The notes beneath the pieces are model-generated. The model was not told where the DNA came from, made no database searches, and saw nothing but the letters and a program-made list of their open reading frames with translations. Positions 1-8,100 of a DNA stretch of 16,934 nucleotides are shown piece by piece. Numbering within the stretch: position 1 is the stretch's first letter; every line of letters begins with the position of its first letter. The position numbers and the translations under genes are program-made. This DNA is from Acanthamoeba lenticulata (lineage: Eukaryota; Discosea; Longamoebia; Acanthamoebidae). The stretch covers positions 1 to 16,934 of the forward strand of contig NAVB01001507.1 in NCBI GenBank assembly GCA_002179805.1, in the 5' to 3' direction.

Positions 1-3000
1 GGAGGCCCTCGACCGAGCGCACGGCGGGCGAGCGGCGGAGGCTGACGACCTCGAGCCGCGTGAGGTTCTCCAGCGGCTGCAGGTCGGCCGACGCCGCCTG
101 GTCGTCGGCGTCGCCGGCCACCGAGGCCAGCCGCAGGGCGCGCAGGTCGTGGAGCGACGACAGCATCGTCAGCGAGAAGGGCGCCGCCGTCGGCCCGCGC
201 GGGGCCGACGCGTAGAAGGCCGCGGCCGACGATGATGACGATGATGAAGAGGATGACGACGAGGACGAAGAAGACGACGGCAGCGCGGGCGTGGAGCCCA
301 ACGAGGCCAGGCCGCAGGCCCGCACGTTAAGCTCCTCGAGGGACCGCAGCGTCGAGAGGGCGGAGAGGTCGGCCACGGCCGGGAGGTCGTCGAGGCTGAG
401 GCGCGTGAGCCGCTGGAGGCCAGCGAGCGGGGCGAGGCTCATCAGGTGAAGGCAGCGCTCCAGCGCGAGGTCCTCCACCTCGGGCACGGCCTCGACCAGC
501 TCATCGAGCTCTGCGCGTGGGCCAGCGTGCTGTCAGAGCTGGCGATGATGATGATGAAAGTGTAGATGGACGAACGCACCGGTCATTTCCTCGTTGTCGG
601 CCACGACGAGCCGCTTGAGCGCACCGCCCACGAGGCCGAGCGAGGCAAGCGCCTTTTCGTTGACGTCGCCGCAGACGAGCACCGGCAGCTCGCACTCGCG
701 CCTGCGCCGGCTGCTCTTCAGCGTCGACTGCTTGGCGAGCTGCTCCTCCCATGGCCCGTACCAGCCGCCTGCAGCCGCGCGCGCACGATCGTCAGTTGCT
801 GTTCCCCAATAGACCACACACGTTTGCTGTCCTCGAGACCTTTGGCGCGATGGGCTTCGAGCTCCTTCTTGAGCTTGTCGGCGCCGCGCTCGGTGAGCTC
901 GCCGTGGACCTTGGCCCCGAGGCAGGTGATGTGGACCTCCTCCTCGTCGCCCAGCATGAGGCCGTGAAGCGAGCCCGGCGTGGCCGCGGCGGCCGCGACG
1001 CCCAAGTCGACGGCGGATCGGACCGCCCGCGGCGGGAGGGGCGCCACGTCGGCCATGGTCGCGGCCGCCGAGGTAGACGACGTCGACGAGACCGGCGACG
1101 GCAGCGCCGAAGTCGACGACGAGAGCGATGACGAGGTCAGCGACGCCGCCGACGACCCGCGCCGCCGGCTGCGGTCGGTGATGCACGAGTCGGCGTTCGT
1201 AGTGGCACTGAGGAAGCTGTCATCAGTGCGGGCGCTGATGTCGCCGCCCTCGGTGCGCGCCGTGCTGTCGCCCGCCGCCGAGGACGAGCTCGTGTCCAGC
1301 TGGAGCTGACCCGGTGGCGGTTGGAGGCGAAGCTGCCGCACCGCGTCGGGCGGCAGGACGGGCGGCGGGGTCGACACGCGCGACGTCGACGCCAGCAGCT
1401 TCCGCGTTTCCTCGAGCTTGAGCATCAGCGCCTCGCTCAAGTGCTTGTCTGCAGGTTTCGGGTTGGGTCAAGCTGACGTCAGCACCTGCATCAAGGATGA
1501 CGTCATGCGCCACCTTACACGAACCTTGTTGGGAGATGGTGGCGTAGGCCTTCTCGAGCGCCTCGAACGCGTCGAGGATGCCCGCGTTCTCCTGCTGCGC
1601 GACCGCGGGCGAAGAGGCCGCGGCAGAGGCCTCGCCCGGCCGGGCCGGCTCAAGCGGGACCTGCGTCGTCTCCGATGCCGCAGAGCTGGCGGCCGCCACC
1701 ATGGCCGGGAGGCTCGCGCCAAAGGGCGCCGCGCTCGCAGGCGCCGTCCGACGGCGCGGCGAGAGGATGGACTTGTCCGCCCGGTCGGTGGCGAGCCAGT
1801 GCTGGCCGGCGGCCGCGGGCGAAGGCAGCGGCGTCGGGCCGACGTCGTCCTCCGCGACGCTGCTGCTGCCGGCGGCGGTCAGCGCGGCGGCAAAGGCCAT
1901 CATGCGCGACTCGCGCTCGATGCGCTCGCGCTCGCACCGCTCGAGCAGGCTCGCGCTGCGCCGCTTGCGCAGGTTGGTCAGCGACACCCGCCGCAGGATG
2001 TGGCCTCGACTTGACTCGTTGTTGTTGTTGTTGCTGGCGGCAGCGGCCTTGTCGCTCAGCAGGATCTCGGACATGGTGTTGGACCGCCGGTCGCGCTCGC
2101 GCTCCAGCTCGCGCTCGCGCTGCCTGCTCTCGAATGTGCCGCTCTTGGACCGCCGAAGGCCGCTGTCGACAGCGGACTCTGCCGTGTTGGCGCTGCTGTT
2201 GTTGCTGCTCCCGCCCAACAGGCCCAGGCCCCAGCCAAAGCGCAGGCTGGGCCCAAACAGGCGCTCGGCCGCCTTCCAGCGGCTGTCGGCCGACGACGGC
2301 ACGGCCTCGTGGTCGGCGCTCTGCGTGTGGTGTGCGGGTCCCTGGTCGTGGCCGGCGGGCTCGTCGCGCGAGCGCCACTGGGCCCACATGCGGCTCTTGG
2401 CCTTGAGCGACACCGCGTCCTGCGAACTGCTCTCCGCGGTTCCCTTTGCGGCGGCCGTCCCGTCATTGCCGCCGTTCCCGGCCGGGCCGGCGCTGTTTGA
2501 AGTGAAGCTGTCACCGCTCGAGCTGGCGGCGCTGCTGCTGCTTCGCCGTTCGATGCGGCTGACCTCGCCGCTGTTGCGCGGCGAGAAGGAGACGCGATTG
2601 GGCGCCTTTTCCTTCTCCTTGGCCAGCGGCAGCTGCGGGAGTCCTCCGGAGACCGCCCCGTCGCTGCTGCCGTTGGTCTCCTTCTCGTCGCCGCTGCCGC
2701 TGGGCGAGTTGTCGCGGTCGCGCCCCATGAAAAAGAAGCCCTTGCCCGTCTTGCGCCGGCCGGGGAGCGACACGCCGCCCGAGGTGGCCATGCTGACGCC
2801 CCCCGACGACGAGGACGACGATGGGGCCGCGGCGGACGAGCTGCCGGCGCTCGAGCTGCTGCCGCTGTTGGACAAAGAAGAGGAAGAGGAGGACGAGGAA
2901 GACGAAGACGAAGAGGAGGAGGAAGAGGAAGTGGAGAACGAAGACGAAGCGGCCAGGTTGCTGTTGGACAGGCTCAGCTTCTTGCCCAGCTCGGGGGACG

Positions 3001-4640
3001 CCTTCTTGCCCAGGTCCGAGCCGGAGACCTTTTTGTTGGAGTCTTTCACCAGCGCCTGTGGGAGCCAGCAAGAGAGAGAGAGAGAGACACTCATGAAGAG
3101 CGCACGTCGAGCTCGCCATCCTTCAGGAAGAAGTGGGCACCTTGAGCGGGTTCTTGAAGGCTGCGGAGATGCGCGGGAGAATCTTCCGCTTTTCATTGTC
3201 CTTTTCCAATTCTGTTGCTCATAAAATAGAAAGAAATAATAATAATGGCGATTATTATTAGTTTAATTAATTATAAGTTTAATTGTAGGAACGCCAGGCA
3301 AGGCCGTACCCTGGTAAAGAGAGGAGACGTAGATGAGGATGCACATGTCCTCGGGGTAGGAGATGACGTCATCCGGTTCAAGCAATCTGCGTGTAATTGT
3401 GGAATGATGAGTCGTTTGTTCCGGAATTTCAAGCATGTGAGGGGGAAACAATGGGTCAAGGTACCGCGCGACTCCATAGTGCGTCTCGGCCACGCTAAAG
3501 GCGAGGTCGAGGTTGGTCTTGGCGTCGTCGGTCAGTTGGTGGAAGTCGATGAGGTCCGGCCGGTAGCCGTGCAGCAGCGCGCAGAAGGCGAGGCCGTTCT
3601 GGAAGCTGCGGTCGTTGTCGTCGTCATCATGTGGGAGTCAGCGCTCGATGCGGCGCGGCGGGCGAGTGCAGAGGATCGCCAGGTACCTGGACGTGAAGTT
3701 GGTGACCTCAACGAGGCCGCTGGTCTTCTCGCGCACCCAGGCCATGAGGTGCTTCTCGGCGGCCACCTGGAGCTCCGACGAATCGCTCACCGTGGCCGCG
3801 GCATTGCGAAGGGCGGGATCCACGATGTGAAACTTGCGGATGAGCACCCACAGCACGGCCAGGATGATCTTGATGTTGCCCTTGACGATTTCTGTAATTT
3901 AATTTTTAATGTATTTTATTGCATTTAATTGTAAGTTTTTATCAACTATTTATTTATTATATTTATTTTCATCTTTTATTTTAGGCCGTACCTTCAGCAG
4001 AGCAGTTGACCAGGCGCAAGCCGATGTTTTGCTCGATAAAGTCCAACGCGATGCGCAGGTTCTTGAAGGCGAGAAAGGCAAAAGTCAAGGGTCAGCTTGG
4101 CGGTCAAAAGGCAACATGACGGTGGTGGAGGTGGCGGCGTGGACGTACGGCGAGCGAGAACGGGACCTCGATCTCGCGCATGAGCTCGTGCTTGATGTCT
4201 CGGTCGCGCCGGGCCACCTTGTGCCCGGTGAGGACCTCGAGCAGGTTCAGCAGCACCACGCCGGACCTGACGAGCGCCACAGTAAGGCCTTGCCTCGTCC
4301 TCATCATCTTCGCCCTCGTTTTCCTCTTCGTCCTCATCATCTTCGCCCTCGTTTTCCTCTTCGTCCTCCCGAGCCAAGAGGCAACGTACCTGATGTCGAG
4401 GTCGAGGTCCTTCACTTGGATTCCGCGCGGGGCCAGGTGGAAGTTGATCCATGCCTTGAAGGTCTGAGAAAAGGGCCACAACCCAAGATCGTGAGGCGCA
4501 GAGGAGACAGAGAGGAGCGAGAGTGTGGAGAGAAAAATACAAACCTTGATCTGCACAGCCTCCCACCGGCGCTCCTTGGCCAGGCGTTGGCCCTTGGCAA
4601 AGTCGCGCGCAGAGAGGCGGCGGATGAGCTCCTTGTCCAT
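1..4640 (-). CDS. Tandem calponin-homology / leucine-rich repeat protein (3' end outside window)
   Basis: Twelve exons join in phase: 4545-4640, 4390-4463, 4167-4266, 3992-4061, 3687-3891, 3465-3605, 3310-3386, 3141-3211, 1525-3055, 822-1448, 580-768, 510-1 (open at the edge); about 1230 residues are visible. CH1 (about residues 24-137) begins RRWEAVQIKTFKAWINFHL and continues with SGVVLLNLLEVLTG and EEIVKGNIKIILAVLWVLI. CH2 (about 157-254) has AEKHLMAWV, SFQNGLAFCALLHGYRPDLI and PEDMCILIYVSS. Such a pair is the actin-binding domain of the alpha-actinin/spectrin/plectin class, so cortical actin binding is the likely role. Residues about 280-1000 are low-complexity, with poly-Ser, a short poly-Asn run and basic patches, and a short helical stretch around ALMLKLEETRKLL. 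From about residue 1015 there are leucine-rich repeats such as LPVLVCGDVNEKALASLGLV and LQRLTRLSLDDLPAVADLSAL. The start is the first in-frame ATG before CH1; the frame stays open back to 4715 behind a possible acceptor, so the N-terminus may be longer. CH domains are certain; the full architecture is likely. Confidence 0.87.
229..283 (-). repeat. Poly-serine tract interrupting the LRR region
   Basis: On the minus strand mixed TCN codons encode about 18 consecutive Ser residues between two leucine-rich blocks. The plus-strand face is a run of GA-rich triplets that would read as Asp/Glu in the opposite direction. Confidence 0.85.
2870..2935 (-). repeat. Poly-serine tract in the central region of the CH-LRR protein
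   Basis: Mixed TCN codons on the minus strand give about 19 Ser in a row, flanked by more Ser-rich sequence. The codons vary, which fits an old, selected or slippage-decayed tract rather than a recent pure triplet expansion. Confidence 0.85.
3071..3087. repeat. (AG)n microsatellite, polypyrimidine tract of an intron
   Basis: A run of AG dinucleotides lies just upstream (in transcript direction) of the acceptor at 3056 in the CH-LRR gene. On the minus strand it is a (CT)n polypyrimidine tract, which supports that splice site. Confidence 0.85.
4296..4361. repeat. 33-bp perfect tandem duplication inside a CH1 intron
   Basis: Two identical 33-bp units (4296-4328 and 4329-4361) start CGTCCTCATCATCTTCGCCC, and the first bases of a third copy follow. 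They lie in the intron 4267-4389 of the CH-LRR gene. The unit is 11 codons long, so the duplication preserves reading frame if the intron is retained. Confidence 0.95.
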
Positions 4641-5177
4641 CCCCTCTGTCCGCACGTTCTCCTCCGCCGCTTGTGTCCGGCCCTCCCGCTCTTTGGCTCG
4701 GGTCTCCTCAATTTTCTGAGAAGCCCTTCAGACTTACGAAACGGCAGCACAAAGGGAAGCCAGTACCGTTGAAATGTAGGGAAATCAGCTCAACGTCGTT
4801 GAGTTTGAGATTGTCAAGTCGGCGAGGTAGCCGTTAGTTGATTTGTTCCCTCCTTTTTTAAAGATTAAACATTTTTCTTTGTTTCTGGCCCATCCATACT
4901 TGCACACACATCCATACTTGCGCCCCTGATCTTGATTGAGACAGTTCGTTTTTCTTTTTCTTTTCTTTGTTCGCAATTCCTTGAGAATACTTGCGACAAA
5001 TTTTTTGCAAAGTTTGTGTGAGGTGAAGAATTGTGGTGCACCAATCTTGCAAATGAACGGTCTGGCCGCCTGCCAAGGACCCGCAAAGGCTGCCATCTGA
5101 GCTGATGGGTCTTGTTTGTCTTGTTACTTTTTTCATTTTTAATAAATAATAATTTAAAGAAATTGCCAAATGAATCA
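4641..5177. other. Gap between SAC9 3' end and CH-LRR gene; unresolved short open frames
   Basis: The stretch must hold the SAC9 3' UTR and the promoter, 5' UTR or first exon(s) of the CH-LRR gene. On the minus strand the frame of the first CH exon stays open to 4715, where a CAG could be an acceptor; the extra 25 residues are charged and look coding. Further upstream is an ATG frame at 5096-4785 (103 codons) with Lys/Asn-rich composition and no recognisable domain. A frame at about 4740-4825 reads LDNLKLNDVELISLHF but lacks an ATG and an acceptor. The direct repeat CATCCATACTTG occurs twice between about 4891 and 4921. Confidence 0.5.
5138..5143 (-). terminator. Candidate polyadenylation signal (ATTAAA) of the SAC9 gene
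   Basis: On the minus strand ATTAAA, the common variant of AATAAA, occurs about 35 nt after the SAC9 stop codon (5178-5180), inside an AT-rich stretch. Position is the only support, and AT-rich DNA makes a chance match likely. Confidence 0.3.
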
Positions 5178-8100
5178 TCACTCTACCACCGCGGTCTGCG
5201 AGGGCGACGCCAGGCCGCTGGCGGCGGCAGCGAACGCGTGGGTGGCGGTTGGAGTGGGGGTGGAGACAGAGTTGAAGAGGTAGATCTTTGGCGGTTGGGT
5301 CTCCCGCCCGCCGTAGTTGGACAAAAACTGGAACGTGAGGATGTTGGCCCGCAGCGGCGATGTCGTCATTGTCGTAGCCGTCGTTGACGTCGATGTCGCC
5401 GTCGTTGTCGCCGTTGTTGTTGTCGAGTCACTGCCGGACGACGACGATGATGACGACGACGAGAATTCAAAACAGAGATAGGTGCGAGGCCGGGTCTTGG
5501 GCAGCACGAAGCGGCCAACGGGGCGGAAGGAGACGATCTCGCCCTTGGTCTCGCCCGTGACGATGGCCAGCACGCGGATGAGCTTGACCTGCGAGAGGTA
5601 GCCCTCTTCCCCGTGCCGCACGAGGGCCACAAAGCCCGTCACCGTGCTCGGCTCGATGCAGATATCGACCATGTGCTTCCCGTTGCGCGATTGCGCCCAC
5701 ACCGGCGTGATCAGGTTGTAGCTCTGCACACACGCGCACCGCACACACGCGCGAGGTGAGCCGAGACACACGCGCGCGGGAAGGTAATGATGGAGCGTAC
5801 GCGAGACGACGGGGCGCTCAGGATCTGGTCGTAGAGGAGGCGCTCGTGGGCCGGAAGGGGCAGGTCCCGCGGGAGCGAGGACGAGGGCGACGAGGAAGAC
5901 GTGAAGGGCGACGCGAGCGAAGACGGCAGAGAGGCCAAGAACGAGGCCACGCTCGTCACCGACGAAGCGGACGACGAGGACGACGAGGCGGACTGCGCGG
6001 CGACGATCGAGGCCGCGGCGGCCGAGGGCGTCGGCCGGGGCGAGACCACCGGGGAGGGCCCGTCGGGCGGCGAGGCCAGCGCGCCGCCGGATGACGCCTT
6101 TGGCGCCGCCTCTCCGCGCCCATACGTGACTGTAATTACAATAAACGAAACATATCAGCTCGAGATTTCGATGATGTTCCCCGACAAGTTACGGAAACGT
6201 ACAGAGCGGCAACGAGAGGCCCGGCACCGTCCCAGCGGCCGTCGCAGGCCGCTTGGCGGCCGCCGGCGGCAGCGGCTCGTCGGAGGGCTCGGGCGCGGGC
6301 GGCGAGGCAGGCGCCGACGAAGACGTGGACGAAGGCGAGATGAGGTCGTGGACTGGGACGGAGCGGGCGCTGCGCCGCTTGAAAAAGGCCATTTTCTCGT
6401 GCTGCCGCTGCTCGAGCTTGTACAGGTCGAGCACGTCGCCGTAGACCCGCAGCCGGCCCAAGTGCAGAAACGCCCTCGTGACTTCGTTCTCGGTCGCTTT
6501 CGTTCTTTCTTCGTCGCCACCACCGAGAGTTCCGCCGTTGCACTCGGCGTGGAGCGCACACGAGGCCGCGGCTGTGAGCGCGGCAGAGGTCTTGGGCAGG
6601 CGCAGCGTGAAGGACAGGAGGCGGCACTCGACCGGCTTCTCCAGCTCAAACGTCAGGTGCTCGCCCGCTGGAATGCCTCTCTTGCTCTGCAGTCGTCGTG
6701 CATCAGTATTCCGCGCATTCCATGAATTTGGTGCAACGTACATTGGGCAAGAGGTGCGTAAAGTTGGCGAGGCTCCACGAGCCGACGTTGCGCCAGTCGG
6801 AGAGGGTGTTGCCTGCGAGGAGCGACACGACGGGCGCATCGTTCTCGGTGTAGCCCAGTCGATCGACCACAATCGAGAACGAACGCACGACCGACGGGCT
6901 CGACAGCGCGATGCGGAGCTCCACGCTGGCCTCGCCCGCTGGCGCGCTCCAGTGGTCGTCAAAGTTCTACACGCCACGTCGTGCCATGTCAGCTGAATCG
7001 ATATTCCACAAATTCCTGAACAAACGTGGAATGCCAAACATACCGGATCGTGTAGGAGGGAAGAGACGTGGAGGTGCTCGGGCACGAGGATGCTCTCAAT
7101 CGGGGCCGACAGGGCGCGTGTGGGCACGTCGAGCAAGATGCACGCCGCGGGGAGGTCGACCAGCGAGACGGCAGTGGGGACCGACGAGGCCATGTGGAGG
7201 TCGCCAGAGAACGACTGGCGGTGGTCGGGCACAGGCCCAGCAGCTTGCACAGGCCGCGCTTCATGTAGCGTGCGGATGAGCTCCTCCCTCACCTCGTCCT
7301 TCTTGGGCATCGCATTCTTTTGTTTTCCTGTTGTGAAACGTTTCAGAAATGATTTTGAATTTGACTGTAAAATACAATAAATAAAATAAAAAATAGAAAA
7401 GGAAACCTATTTCAATTTGGATGTAGGTGAGAAGCTCGGCCTGGCGGACAAGCTTGAGCTGGCAACCCTTGCACACGGGCTGGGGCTTGTCCCACATGAA
7501 CTCGATGATCTTGGTCGGCGTGCCGACGCAGCTCGAGCAGAACCGGTTGTGGCAGTAGTAGCACTGGGCCACCCCGAGCGAGAAGAAGCCCAACGACGAC
7601 TTGCAGCTGTGGCACACGCTCGGCGCCTTGTGCTTGGCCACCCGCCGAATCGAAGGTGCTCCGAGTCAAGGCAGTCACCACAAAAAAAAATATTAAAATA
7701 ATATTGAATAAAATAAACCAAAAATATTAAAAGAAATAATTATAAGGTATTAGGAATAAATATTAGAAGGTGTAGAATGGAGAGTTGAAAAAGGATATCT
7801 TCAGCCTTTTCGTCGTGTAGAAAGACGAAGCGACAAGGGTTGTAGGAGAAGATGCTCTGCTGTAGCCGCAACAGGATCTGGTCGCGCTGCGCCGCGCTCA
7901 AGCCCAAGGACAGCCTTGGAGAGCAATGCATTTGCCCCAAAATCGCGAGTCAGAGCCAAAACCAACCAACCGACCTTGGGAAGACGACAACGCTGTACCG
8001 CAAGTACTCGAGCTCGAGCGTGGTGGTGAAGTCGAGCGCCTTCTCGCCTTTGGTGGCCAGCAGGCTGCGCACGGTCTCGGCGTAGACCTCCTCGACGCCA

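Noticed and set aside
1470..1510. TGACGTCA palindromes that look like CRE sites
   Set aside because: Both lie inside the intron 1449-1524, and another lies in coding exon 3310-3386. CTGAC and GACGTC strings are common in this sequence, so a regulatory role is unsupported.
1578..3224. Long plus-strand open frame (548 codons) rich in Asp/Glu
   Set aside because: It is the exact antisense of the Ser-rich exon 1525-3055. Ser TCN codons read as GA-rich triplets on the other strand, and stops are rare in such GC-rich DNA. No domain is visible.
4785..5096. 103-codon minus-strand ATG frame between the two minus-strand genes
   Set aside because: It has no recognisable domain and an AT-rich, Lys/Asn-biased composition unlike the neighbouring exons, and it lies where UTR and promoter sequence are expected. 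It is kept only as part of the unresolved gap.
7328..7406. Possible second U12 intron (donor GTTTCCTTTT)
   Set aside because: Position +3 is T instead of the nearly invariant A, and no CCTTRAC branch element lies near the acceptor ACAACAG. It is treated as an ordinary intron.
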